From positions 1 through 28,425 of the forward strand of contig JAQGFW010016275.1 of NCBI GenBank assembly GCA_030463445.1: a stretch of DNA of 28,425 bases, written 5' to 3'. Of this stretch, positions 15,683-24,300 are shown piece by piece (the first letter of the stretch is position 1; every line of letters starts with the position of its first letter). The translations under genes were made by a program, and so were the position numbers. The DNA is from Euplotes aediculatus (Eukaryota; Ciliophora; Spirotrichea; Euplotida; Euplotidae). The notes below the pieces were generated by a model, which worked only from the letters and a program-made list of their open reading frames with translations, searched no databases and had not been told where the DNA came from.

Positions 15683-17211
15683 TTATCCCTGTCCAGGCTT
15701 CTGTACTGGATAGCTTCCGCGATATGTTCCGGTAAAATCAGTTCGGTTTGCGCCAGGTCGGCAATGGTTCTTGCCATTTTCAGTATCCGGTCATAAGCCC
15801 GGGCGGATAATTTGAGTCGCTCCATGGCGGTTTTCAGCAGTTGGCGCGATGAGGAACCCAGGGCACAACTCATTTCCAGCTGCCGGCTTCCCATCTGCGC
15901 GTTGCAATAGATCCCCTGCTGGTTTGAATAGCGACCGGATTGTATTTGTCTGGCCCGGATAACCCGGTTACGAATGGCGGCGGAGCTTTCCGACCGGGAC
16001 TGGCTGCTCAGGTTCTGGAAGGGAACCGGAGTTACTTCAATCTGCAGGTCGATTCTGTCTAGCAGCGGACCGGATATTTTTTGCAGGTATTTCTGAACGG
16101 CTCCGGGCGGACAGCTACATTCTTTTTCAGGGTGGTTGTAGAAGCCACAGGGACAAGGGTTCATGGAAGCGACAAGCATGAATGCAGCCGGAAATTCTAC
16201 GCTGGTTCGGGCCCTGGAGATGGTCAGTTTTCTTTCTTCCATGGGTTGCCGCATTACTTCCAGTACAGCACGATTGAATTCCGGCAATTCGTCCAGGAAA
16301 AGCACACCGTTGTGTGCGAGGGAAATTTCTCCGGGCAGGGGATTGCTGCCACCACCGGCCATAGCCATATGAGAGATGGTATGATGCGGCTGGCGAAAGG
16401 GCCGCTGCTGTACCAGTGCTGTTCCGGTACCCAATTTGCCGGCCACACTGTGAATCCGGGTTGTTTCCAGCGCTTCCTCCAGCGTTAGTGTGGGTAGTAT
16501 TGTTGGTAATCGTCGGGCCAGCATGGTTTTGCCAGCACCAGGCGGACCAATCAATAATAGATTATGCCCGCCTGCCGCCGCGATTTCCATAGCACGTTTT
16601 ATATTTTCCTGTCCTTTTACATCGGAAAAATCGCCTGTATGCATTTCCGCGGGCTGATTCAGCCAGTCCTCAATTCCGGAAACCTGCGGCCTGGCTCTTC
16701 CGGGGGATTCAACCAGTTGAATAGCTTCCGTTAAAGAACGTATGCCCATAACCGGTAGACTCTCAACCACTGCCGCTTCAGCCGCATTCTGAATAGGAAC
16801 CACCATGCCGCTAAACTTTTCTTTTCTCGTTGTCAGTGCCATGGGAAGAGCTCCCCGGATGGGCTGCAGGCTGCCGTCCAGGCCAAGTTCTCCGCAGAAT
16901 ACCCATTTTTGAAGTGGTTCCAGGTTGATGAGTTGTTCAGTTGCGGCAAGTATGCCTATCGCAATCGGTAAATCAAAGGCGGTACCGGTTTTGCGAATAT
17001 CAGCGGGTGCCATATTGATCACGACCCGGGTTCTGGGCATGAAGTAGCCGATGGCTTTAATCGCAGTTTCCACCCGCAGCATACTTTCTTTTACAGCATT
17101 GTCTGGTAACCCAACCAGGAAGGTTTGTGTTCCGTTGGTGATATTGACTTCAATGGAGATGGTGATGGCTTCCACTCCGTTTACTGCTGATCCATATGTT
17201 TTCACTAACAT
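15667..17211 (-). CDS. YifB/ComM-family Mg chelatase-like AAA+ ATPase
   Basis: AAA+ ATPase of 514 residues. The family includes ComM, a helicase that promotes branch migration during natural transformation. Domain order is a Lon-protease-like N-terminal fold (about 20-170; GLDGSLQPIRGALPMAL), Mg-chelatase-type AAA+ with Walker A GPPGAGKTM (222-230), then FLDELPEFNRAVLEVMRQPM, and a Cys cluster NPCPCGFYNHPEKECSC (about 355-372) that probably binds zinc. The C-terminal Mg-chelatase domain shows the sensor 2-like SARAYDRILKMARTIADL. The length matches the family (about 500-515). It lies 31 bases after the MutS-like gene. Whether this organism is naturally competent is not shown here. Confidence 0.93.
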   Translation of the reverse strand: MLVKTYGSAVNGVEAITISIEVNITNGTQTFLVGLPDNAVKESMLRVETAIKAIGYFMPRTRVVINMAPADIRKTGTAFDLPIAIGILAATEQLINLEPLQKWVFCGELGLDGSLQPIRGALPMALTTRKEKFSGMVVPIQNAAEAAVVESLPVMGIRSLTEAIQLVESPGRARPQVSGIEDWLNQPAEMHTGDFSDVKGQENIKRAMEIAAAGGHNLLLIGPPGAGKTMLARRLPTILPTLTLEEALETTRIHSVAGKLGTGTALVQQRPFRQPHHTISHMAMAGGGSNPLPGEISLAHNGVLFLDELPEFNRAVLEVMRQPMEERKLTISRARTSVEFPAAFMLVASMNPCPCGFYNHPEKECSCPPGAVQKYLQKISGPLLDRIDLQIEVTPVPFQNLSSQSRSESSAAIRNRVIRARQIQSGRYSNQQGIYCNAQMGSRQLEMSCALGSSSRQLLKTAMERLKLSARAYDRILKMARTIADLAQTELILPEHIAEAIQYRSLDRDNWGWK

Positions 17212-17242
17212 GCTACCAAGGTAGCGTAGCAGAAAAAGCAGG

Positions 17243-18586
17243 TCAACCGTTCTTTAACCCATTTGACCGGGGGATTTGCTCCAGTAATTCCACCACTTTT
17301 TCCCGTTTCAGGATCAGGTAACCCAGGCGGTCATTGCTGATACCTTCTTTTAGCTGATAACTGAATTTCAGCTGGTCGTCAGTTACTTCCGTTTCAAAAT
17401 ACCGGAAAATAATATTGGGGAAAATTTTGAGTCCTTCACCGATCTCGTAAAGATGGGTGGAGAGAATAAATAAGGAGTGATTGATTTTGATGAGTCCTTC
17501 AATAACTGTTGAAGAACATTTCATGGCATCCTGCACATTGGTGCCTTTGAATAGTTCATCGATCAGCACCAGCCATTTTCGCCCATCATTAATTTTTAGA
17601 ATGGTGTTTTTGATGCGTTGCACTTCATTGAAGAAATAACTTTCTCCTTTTGAAATATTATCCGTGAGATTGATATTGCTGAGGATGCCTTCGAATAAGG
17701 ATAACCGTAAATGTTTAGCCGGTACGCCCATTCCCAGGTGTGCCAGGTAAACAGCAGCCCCTACCGATTTGATAAAAGTGCTTTTCCCGGCCATATTCGC
17801 ACCGGTGAGAAATAAAAAATTGTGTTGCTGGTCGAGGTTTACCGAATAATTAACCGGGTTCGGAAGCAATACATGGAATAATTCCGTTGCCTCAATAAAG
17901 GGTTGATCTGAAGCAACAAATTCCGGGAAGTTCAGGTGGAAATGACGCATAGCAGCTGCCATTCCATACCATCCATCCAACTGTCCATAGATTTCTGTCA
18001 GTTCTGTGGTAGCGCTTCTGAATTTGTAGCGGATATAATGACCAAAATAAAGTACCTGTTTGGGTGTCAGTAGTTCTGCTCTGTTCTTATCTGCCAGCGT
18101 TTGAAGATGAATGTCAGCGATCAGCCGGTTAGCCCTGTCCAGGATATGAGCAAGGTTCGGGGGGCATGTTTTTCCTTCAAAAAGTTGAATCAGTTTTTTT
18201 ATTCCTCTAATAAAGTCACCGAAATGTTGGAGGCTGAAGCGGATGATAGCATAATCCGGGCCATGAAATAATTTATAGAATTGTGCATTTATCCAGTTGC
18301 TATCAAGCGGAATACTGTCGAGCTGGGAGCCAAAAAATTTTTCCATCACCATCAGCGTACCATTAGTGATGTCCTCCGGCCAATTGTCGATTTCTTCCAG
18401 TATCAATTGAAGGATCTGCTGTGTCTGCGTAATTTGTTTGAAGTCATGAAAAGGTTGTTGAAATCGCAGGCGTAGCCATTCCTTTCCTTCTACGGTACGG
18501 GTGAAATTGAGCCGGTGGAAAATAGAAAATTCCTCTTCCGGATGAAATATATTAAGGTCCAGTAAGGAGGTTTTATCTATATCCAT
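17243..18586 (-). CDS. MutS-related ATPase without mismatch-recognition domain
   Basis: A 447-residue protein with a MutS-type C-terminal ATPase: Walker A TGANMAGKST (261-270), NLTDNISKGESYFFNEVQR (the MutS signature region) and Walker B WLVLIDELFKGTN (338-350), then a His switch in STHLYEIG. The N-terminal 240 residues are helical and resemble the MutS core/lever domains. The mismatch-binding domain with its Phe-X-Glu motif is absent, and no Smr domain follows, so it is neither MutS1 nor MutS2. Short MutS-like proteins of this kind are common in Bacteroidota. Their role is not known to me. It is closely packed between pyrC (29 bases) and comM (31 bases). Confidence 0.85.
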   Translation of the reverse strand: MDIDKTSLLDLNIFHPEEEFSIFHRLNFTRTVEGKEWLRLRFQQPFHDFKQITQTQQILQLILEEIDNWPEDITNGTLMVMEKFFGSQLDSIPLDSNWINAQFYKLFHGPDYAIIRFSLQHFGDFIRGIKKLIQLFEGKTCPPNLAHILDRANRLIADIHLQTLADKNRAELLTPKQVLYFGHYIRYKFRSATTELTEIYGQLDGWYGMAAAMRHFHLNFPEFVASDQPFIEATELFHVLLPNPVNYSVNLDQQHNFLFLTGANMAGKSTFIKSVGAAVYLAHLGMGVPAKHLRLSLFEGILSNINLTDNISKGESYFFNEVQRIKNTILKINDGRKWLVLIDELFKGTNVQDAMKCSSTVIEGLIKINHSLFILSTHLYEIGEGLKIFPNIIFRYFETEVTDDQLKFSYQLKEGISNDRLGYLILKREKVVELLEQIPRSNGLKNG

Positions 18587-18615
18587 AGGCTGTCAATTTA
18601 GCAAATCCGGATCAA

Positions 18616-19956
18616 TCAGCGCTCAAATTCCAGACGTGCTCCTTTCTGTGATTCATCAAACCCCTCTTTTCCATAAACCAGGTGGCCATTTACGAAAGTG
18701 TGAGTAACCGAAGCGGGGAAACTGGTTCCTTCCAGAGGGCTCCATCCGCATTTATAGTAGATATTGTCTTTGGATACCGTTGTCGGCTGGTTCAGATCCA
18801 CCAGTACCAGGTCGGCATAATAACCTTCCCGGATATATCCCCGCTCGCGAATCTGAAAGCAATCTGCCGGTGCATGGCTCATCTTCTCAACTACTTTTTC
18901 CAGCCGGATAACCCCTTCCTTTACATACTGTAACATCAGGGGCAGCGAATGCTGAACCAGTGGAAGTCCGGCATGCGCATGCAGGTAATCTTCCTGTTTT
19001 TCCTCCCAGGTATGTGGAGCATGATCGGTAGCAATGATATCCAGCCGGTCGTCCAGCAGCGCTTTCCATAGGGCCGTCCGGTTGTTTGGTGCTTTGATGG
19101 CCGGATTGCATTTGATCTGGTTGCCGAGCCGCGCATAATCATCACTTGTAAAATGAAGGTGATGTACGCATACTTCGGCAGTGATCCGCTTTTCTTTGAG
19201 TGGTAACATATTGCCAAAGAGGGATAATTCCCGTTCTGTTGAAATATGCAGTATATGCAGCCGGGTATTGAATTTTTTTGCCAGTTGGATGGCGTAAAAA
19301 GACGATTCAAAACAGGCTTCTTCGTTTCGGATAACTGGATGGTCTGCTGCGGTAAGGGGCTTGCCACTGGCTTTGGCAGCTTCTAGGTTTCTGCGGATGA
19401 TCCGTTCATCCTCGCAATGGGTGGCAATCAACAGTTCTGTACCCTCGAAGATATGTTCCAGGGAAAGCGGGTTATCAACCAGCAATCCGCCGGTAGAGGA
19501 ACCCATAAATATTTTAACCCCGCAGACTTTGTCTTTTTTATCATTGGTTCGTAAGATTTCTTCCAGGTTATCGTTGGAGGTTCCCATGAAGAAAGAGTAG
19601 TTGGCCAAAGAACTGGCCGCACCGATTGCATATTTGTCCTCCAGTAATTCCTGGGTAAAAACCGGTGGTTGTGTATTGGGCATTTCCATGAAACTGGTTA
19701 CGCCACCCGCCACGGCTGCCTTTGATTCGGTATAAATGGTAGCTTTATGCGTCAGTCCCGGTTCGCGGAAATGTACCTGGTCGTCGATTACACCGGGTAC
19801 TAAATGTTTACCTTCTGCGTTTATTTCGATAACGCCGTTTGTGGCACTGATTTGGCTATTAATTTTTTCAATCCGGCCCCCTGAAATCAAAACATCTGCT
19901 GCGTAAACAGTTCCTTCGTTGACAATTTGCGCGTTCTTTATGAGATATTTTTGCAT
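18616..19956 (-). CDS. pyrC: Dihydroorotase (amidohydrolase family)
   Basis: Predicted to interconvert carbamoyl-aspartate and dihydroorotate in pyrimidine synthesis (446 residues, class I length). Metal-site residues can be followed: Lys148 in VKIFMGSS (carboxylated lysine in relatives), His180 in IATHCEDE, His237 in LHILHIST and Asp311 in IATDHAPH. The first His of the usual His-X-His motif is replaced by Gln60 (DDQVHFREPG; codon CAG at 19779-19777). From memory this DQVHFREPG form recurs in Bacteroidota dihydroorotases, so it looks like a lineage trait and not damage. Alternatives are an allantoinase or hydantoinase-like amidohydrolase. It heads the minus-strand run, and only 33 bases separate it from the divergent Wzi-like gene. 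Confidence 0.88.
   Translation of the reverse strand: MQKYLIKNAQIVNEGTVYAADVLISGGRIEKINSQISATNGVIEINAEGKHLVPGVIDDQVHFREPGLTHKATIYTESKAAVAGGVTSFMEMPNTQPPVFTQELLEDKYAIGAASSLANYSFFMGTSNDNLEEILRTNDKKDKVCGVKIFMGSSTGGLLVDNPLSLEHIFEGTELLIATHCEDERIIRRNLEAAKASGKPLTAADHPVIRNEEACFESSFYAIQLAKKFNTRLHILHISTERELSLFGNMLPLKEKRITAEVCVHHLHFTSDDYARLGNQIKCNPAIKAPNNRTALWKALLDDRLDIIATDHAPHTWEEKQEDYLHAHAGLPLVQHSLPLMLQYVKEGVIRLEKVVEKMSHAPADCFQIRERGYIREGYYADLVLVDLNQPTTVSKDNIYYKCGWSPLEGTSFPASVTHTFVNGHLVYGKEGFDESQKGARLEFER
19919..19953 (+). promoter_or_regulatory. Possible promoter of the Wzi-like/polyketide operon
   Basis: TATTTTTG at 19946-19953 matches TANNTTTG exactly. Upstream are TTTG (19926-19929, 16-base spacer) or TTG (19919-19921, 24-base spacer); both spacings are off the 19-21 norm. 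The site lies inside the 5' end of divergent pyrC, so the two transcription units may share or contest this DNA. Leader about 30 bases. Confidence 0.4.
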
Positions 19957-19989
19957 ATTAGTTGTTCATTCCTGTTTAAAAACCATTGA

Positions 19990-21651
19990 ATGCAAGTTAT
20001 AAAAAGACTGCTTTACACTGCCTGCTTAAGTTTTCCCGTAGTGGGTTTTACCCAGTCAACCCTTTTGCCACAGGGTTATAAGCACCAGCCCCTGATGGAC
20101 CGGCTGGAAATCATGTACCGCGATAGCGCCCTTTCCCTTCAGCATATCAAGCCCTACGACCGTAAGGGTTGGGTAAAATTTCTGGAAACTGTTCCGGAAG
20201 AAGAATTGAGCCGTGTGGATGCGTATAACCGTCGCAGTGCCCTGCTCAATAATCTGGAGTGGGTAAGCGGAGATAAATCCGGATTCCTCAGCAAAAAGCC
20301 GATACTTAAAAGTTTTTATCAGTATCCGGCAGATTTTGCCCTTGTGGATACGAAAGATTTTTTTCTGAGCATTAATCCGGTGCTGCAGTTTACGGTAATG
20401 AAAGAATCAGACAATGAGGAATCACTGTTTCAGAATACCAAGGGAGCCCGGGGCAGGGGTATGATTGCCAACCGGATCGGTTTTGATTTTTATATGACCG
20501 ATAACCAGGAAAGGCCCCCCTCTTTCGTGAAGGATTTTGTCAACTCTAATCGAGCATTACCAGGCGCAGGATTTATTAAACCTTTTAAAGGTACAGCCTA
20601 TGATTATTTTGATGCCAGGGGTTCCATTTTTTTTAATGTAACCGACTATATCAATTTTCAATTTGGATACGACCGGAATTTTATCGGCAACGGATACCGC
20701 AGTATGTACCTGAGCGATTTCGGAAACAGCAACCTCTTCCTGAAGATCAATACCAGAATTTGGAAGCTGAATTACCAGAACCTGTTCATGGAACTAAACC
20801 CCTCGCAAATACGAAGAGGGGATAACCTGCTGGATAGAAAATACCTAACCATGCATCACCTGAGCTGGCAGGCTACCCGCTGGCTGAATATCGGATTTTT
20901 TGAAGCCGTTGTATTTGGTCGCAAGAACCGCTTTGATTTCAGTTATCTCAATCCGATTATTTTTTACCGGTCGATTGAACAGCAGAATGGGAGCCCTGTT
21001 AATGCCAATGTGGGATTGGATGTAAAGGCGAATATTGCCAAAAGGGTTCAGTTGTACGGGCAACTCCTGCTGGATGAATTCAAACTGAGTGAAGTAAGAG
21101 GAGGCAATGGCTGGTGGGCAAATAAATATGGCCTGCAACTGGGGGGTAAATATGTTGACGTAGCCGGAATCAAAAACCTCGATATCCAGGGTGAATTGAA
21201 TATTGTTCGTCCGTTTACCTATAGTTTCCGCGATTCTGTTGGTAGTTATGTTCACTACAATCAACCCCTGGCGCATCCGCGTGGGGCCAATTTTATAGAA
21301 GCCGTTGGCATTGCCCGTTATCAGCCCCATCCCAAACTTACGCTTCAGGGAAAGCTGATTGTCTGGAAACAGGGACTTGATTCAGCCGGTATAAACTTTG
21401 GCAGCAGACCGGCAGCGCTTTATACAACCCGGCCTTTTGACTATGGATGGGATATTGGTGAAGGCAGGGCTTCCAGCGGGGTAAATGCATCTCTTTGGGC
21501 AGGGTATGAACTGAAAGAAAATCTTTTTATTGATGCCAGTCTCCTATTGCGAAACCTGGATGTGCCGGATGATGCCCGGTTAACAAGGAATAGTACTATA
21601 TTCAGTCTCGGCCTGCGTATGAATATGTTCCGCCGGGAATATGATTATTAA
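19990..21651 (+). CDS. Wzi/RemB-like outer-membrane beta-barrel protein
   Basis: A 553-residue exported protein with a signal peptide (MQVIKRLLYTACLSFPVVGF, then TQ) and a long barrel-like body with alternating aromatic strands (FFNVTDYINFQFGYDRNFIG, IWKLNYQNLFMEL, LDIQGELNIVRPFTYSF). The layout recalls the Wzi capsule-assembly family and the gliding protein RemB of Flavobacterium. The conserved stretch YDRNFIGNGYRSMYLSDFG is typical of the latter. In Wzi the barrel holds capsule polysaccharide at the cell surface. The role here is unknown. Its stop overlaps the UbiA gene by 11 bases, so it is coupled to the biosynthetic genes and may help place or export their product. Confidence 0.75.
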   Translation: MQVIKRLLYTACLSFPVVGFTQSTLLPQGYKHQPLMDRLEIMYRDSALSLQHIKPYDRKGWVKFLETVPEEELSRVDAYNRRSALLNNLEWVSGDKSGFLSKKPILKSFYQYPADFALVDTKDFFLSINPVLQFTVMKESDNEESLFQNTKGARGRGMIANRIGFDFYMTDNQERPPSFVKDFVNSNRALPGAGFIKPFKGTAYDYFDARGSIFFNVTDYINFQFGYDRNFIGNGYRSMYLSDFGNSNLFLKINTRIWKLNYQNLFMELNPSQIRRGDNLLDRKYLTMHHLSWQATRWLNIGFFEAVVFGRKNRFDFSYLNPIIFYRSIEQQNGSPVNANVGLDVKANIAKRVQLYGQLLLDEFKLSEVRGGNGWWANKYGLQLGGKYVDVAGIKNLDIQGELNIVRPFTYSFRDSVGSYVHYNQPLAHPRGANFIEAVGIARYQPHPKLTLQGKLIVWKQGLDSAGINFGSRPAALYTTRPFDYGWDIGEGRASSGVNASLWAGYELKENLFIDASLLLRNLDVPDDARLTRNSTIFSLGLRMNMFRREYDY

Positions 21652-22507
21652 ATCTTCTACCATACAACTGCTCCGGTTTCCATTTTCTTTCTTTTTGTTA
21701 CCGGTGTATGTATTTGGAATCAGTCAGCCACTGGATACCAACTGGCCCCGGGCTGCCCTTCTTTTCTTTATTTTGCATGTCCTGGTTTACCCCAGCAGCA
21801 ATGGCTATAACAGCTATATGGACAGGGATGTATCGCCGATTGGAGGACTCGAACATCCACCTGCACCTGAACGCGAGTTATGGACAATTACCCTGCTCAT
21901 GGATTTGCTTGCTGTAGGCCTGAGTTTTTTACTTTCCATTCCTTCAGCCCTTGCCGTTGCTTTTTATATTCTTGCTTCCCGTGCCTACAGCAGCAGGAAA
22001 GTCAGGCTGAAAAAATTTGCCTTTATCGGATTTCTGCTGGTGGTTTGCTGCCAGGGCGGACTCATCTTCTGGCTGAGTTATCACGCATCCCATGCAAGGC
22101 TTAGCATGCAGGTTCCGGTAACAGGTATCCTGGCTAGTACCTTATTGTTGGCGGGGGCCTATCCGCTCACCCAGATTTACCAGCACCGGCAGGATGCTGA
22201 TGACGGAGTAACGACCATCAGTATGCGATTTGGCATACGCGGAACATTCCGGCTCTCTGCCTTGTTATTTACAGTAGCTTTCCTTGTACTAGGACTGCAT
22301 TTTGGATTGCAACTGGAGTTAAACCGGTTTCTGGTGGTACTGTTTTTGTTTCTTCCGGTAACCGTATATTTCCTCTGGTGGGCCAAAGCAGTTTGGAAAG
22401 ATCCGTCTAAAGCGGATTTCAGGCACCTGATGAAAATGAATATAATTTCGGCTATTGGATCAACAGCCGCATTCGGAACCTTATTAATCTGGAAATTACT
22501 TGACTGA
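21641..22507 (+). CDS. UbiA-superfamily prenyltransferase
   Basis: Integral membrane protein of 288 residues with about eight hydrophobic helices. UbiA enzymes attach an isoprenoid or phytyl tail to an aromatic or similar acceptor, using two Asp-rich motifs to hold Mg-diphosphate. Motif 1 here is NSYMDRD (57-63), a variant of NDxxDxxxD: Asn57 and Asp61 are kept, but positions 58 and 65 are Ser, with Asp63 as an extra acid. Motif 2 is QDADDG (184-189). The following IGGLEHPP region differs from menaquinone MenA and haem O synthase, so this is a separate branch. It overlaps the gene before by 11 bases and the polyketide synthase after by 8. The acceptor is probably the polyketide; this is inference. 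Confidence 0.85.
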   Translation: MIIKSSTIQLLRFPFSFFLLPVYVFGISQPLDTNWPRAALLFFILHVLVYPSSNGYNSYMDRDVSPIGGLEHPPAPERELWTITLLMDLLAVGLSFLLSIPSALAVAFYILASRAYSSRKVRLKKFAFIGFLLVVCCQGGLIFWLSYHASHARLSMQVPVTGILASTLLLAGAYPLTQIYQHRQDADDGVTTISMRFGIRGTFRLSALLFTVAFLVLGLHFGLQLELNRFLVVLFLFLPVTVYFLWWAKAVWKDPSKADFRHLMKMNIISAIGSTAAFGTLLIWKLLD

Positions 22508-23588
22508 TATATTATCCATAGGTACCGCTCTTCCTTCCTTCCGTCATTCACAGTCGGATATTCTGGCATTTATGCAACGGGTATATGCCCTGGATGCAGT
22601 GGAATCGAGAAAACTCCGGTTTCTGTACCAGCAAAGTGATATCCACTACCGCTATTCCTTTATTCCGGATTACAGTAAACCGATGCGGGAATGGAAATTT
22701 TATCCGGCAGAGGAATCGCTGGAGCCCTTTCCCAATCTGGAATTACGGATGTCGTGGTACCAGAAACACGCTGCATCTCTTTCAGTGGATGCCATTCGGG
22801 ATTGCTTGCAAAATCATCCAGGTAGTACCGCTGGCATCACCCATCTCATAACCGTCAGTTGTACGGGAATGAGCGCACCGGGACTGGATCTGCAGGTGAT
22901 GGAGATGATGGAATTGCCAAGAAACCTGCACCGCACATCGATTAATTTTATGGGATGTTATGCGGCGCTGCATGCCCTTAAACAGGCGGACAGTATATGC
23001 CGGGCCGACCCGGAAGCGCAGGTGCTCATTGTATGTACTGAATTATGCACCCTGCATTTTCAGAAAGTACCCACACCGGATAACCTGGCGGCATCACTGC
23101 TTTTTGGCGATGGATCCGCCGCGGTATTAGTGGGTGGCGGCAAGCAGGGCAACTCCCTGGCATCCGTCCGGGGATTTTATGCGGAAGTAGTGCCCAAGGG
23201 AAAACGGGATATGAGCTGGGAGTTATCCTCATCCGGTTTTCTGATGACGCTCAGTGGTTATATACCGGAACTGATTGCTACGGATTTCAGACCTCTGCTG
23301 GAACGTGCCATGCAGTCCTATAAGCGGGAACTTGGTAGTATTTCGAACTGGTGTATCCATCCCGGAGGGAAACGGATTCTGCAGGCAGTTCAGAAATCCC
23401 TGCAGCTGGAGGAAGGATCGCTTGATGCCGCAGGATCGGTATTGCGGGAATATGGAAATATGTCTTCACCTTCCATCCTGTTTGTGTTGAAACGATTGAT
23501 CGAATCCGGAAAAAAAGGAGCTTCGCTGGCAGCAGCATTTGGCCCGGGACTCACGATGGAAACCTGCCTGCTTGAAATAGCTGAATAA
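22500..23588 (+). CDS. Type III polyketide synthase (chalcone/stilbene synthase family)
   Basis: Homodimeric ketosynthase of 362 residues that extends a CoA-linked starter with malonyl-CoA and cyclises the chain, typically to resorcinol, phloroglucinol or pyrone rings. The catalytic triad is complete: Cys153 in NFMGCYAALHAL, His287 in WCIHPGGKRIL and Asn320 in YGNMSS. The loop AFGPG lies at 346-350. The start is TTG at 22500; the first internal Met is at residue 25 and would delete the conserved IGTALP strand. The start overlaps the UbiA stop by 8 bases, so the two are coupled. Neighbouring methyltransferase and flavoenzyme genes recall the alkylresorcinol/quinone operons of Streptomyces (srsABC). 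Starter and chain length cannot be read by eye. Confidence 0.94.
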   Translation: MTDILSIGTALPSFRHSQSDILAFMQRVYALDAVESRKLRFLYQQSDIHYRYSFIPDYSKPMREWKFYPAEESLEPFPNLELRMSWYQKHAASLSVDAIRDCLQNHPGSTAGITHLITVSCTGMSAPGLDLQVMEMMELPRNLHRTSINFMGCYAALHALKQADSICRADPEAQVLIVCTELCTLHFQKVPTPDNLAASLLFGDGSAAVLVGGGKQGNSLASVRGFYAEVVPKGKRDMSWELSSSGFLMTLSGYIPELIATDFRPLLERAMQSYKRELGSISNWCIHPGGKRILQAVQKSLQLEEGSLDAAGSVLREYGNMSSPSILFVLKRLIESGKKGASLAAAFGPGLTMETCLLEIAE

Positions 23589-23589
23589 T

Positions 23590-24300
23590 ATGTCAGAACG
23601 CAGTTATCAGAAAGAGTTGTTGGATGACCTTACGGTTCCGTTTGAGGAAATTCAACTTAATATGCGCGAGTTGAACCTGATCAATCACTGGCTGGGAGGA
23701 CATCGTATAACGGTGCAAGGGATGCGGACACTAATAGGGAAGCAGTTATCCGGAAACCCACTGGTGCTGGAAATTGGTTGTGGCGGCGGCGATAATTTAA
23801 AAGTTGTAAACAAGTGGGCTGTTGCGAAGGGATCAGGTCTTCGGCTGGTTGGAGTAGACATCAATCAGGCCTGCATTGCATATGCCCGGGATGCATTTCC
23901 CCAGGCAGATTACCTGGTATCGGATTACAGACAGACAGGTCAGGAAATTCATCCTGATATAATTTTTTCCTCTTTATTCTGTCATCATTTCACCAATGAA
24001 GAACTGGTAACACAACTTCGTTGGATGTATGAGCGGGCAGAAATTGGTTTTTTTATAAACGACCTTCACCGGCATCCACTGGCATATTGGAGTATTCGCC
24101 TGCTCACCTCTCTTTTTTCAAAATCCCGGCTGGTTCGCCACGATGCACCAGTATCGGTAAAAAGAGGGTTTACCCGCCGCGACTGGAAAGAGTTGTTACA
24201 ACGGGCAGGCATAAGCGAAGCTGAAATTCACTGGAAGTGGGCATTCAGGTGGTTGATCATAGTAAAAAAAAACAGCCATGCAGGATCCGAACCAGTATGA
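23590..24300 (+). CDS. Class I SAM-dependent methyltransferase
   Basis: A 236-residue methyltransferase. The SAM-binding motif I is VLEIGCGGGDNL (59-70). The acidic residue after strand 2 is Asp90 in LVGVDIN, and FSSLFCHHF (126-134) is the motif often seen in small-molecule methyltransferases. It begins one base after the polyketide synthase stop and overlaps the FAD gene by 23 bases. By context it would methylate the polyketide ring on oxygen or carbon; the sequence alone does not decide which. The C-terminus (WKWAFRWLIIVKK) is hydrophobic and could touch the membrane where the UbiA enzyme sits. Confidence 0.88.
   Translation: MSERSYQKELLDDLTVPFEEIQLNMRELNLINHWLGGHRITVQGMRTLIGKQLSGNPLVLEIGCGGGDNLKVVNKWAVAKGSGLRLVGVDINQACIAYARDAFPQADYLVSDYRQTGQEIHPDIIFSSLFCHHFTNEELVTQLRWMYERAEIGFFINDLHRHPLAYWSIRLLTSLFSKSRLVRHDAPVSVKRGFTRRDWKELLQRAGISEAEIHWKWAFRWLIIVKKNSHAGSEPV

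Noticed and set aside
18616-19956. Dihydroorotase as a decaying pseudogene because of the missing His
   Set aside because: The frame is intact, all other ligands are present, and the change appears to be a lineage trait.
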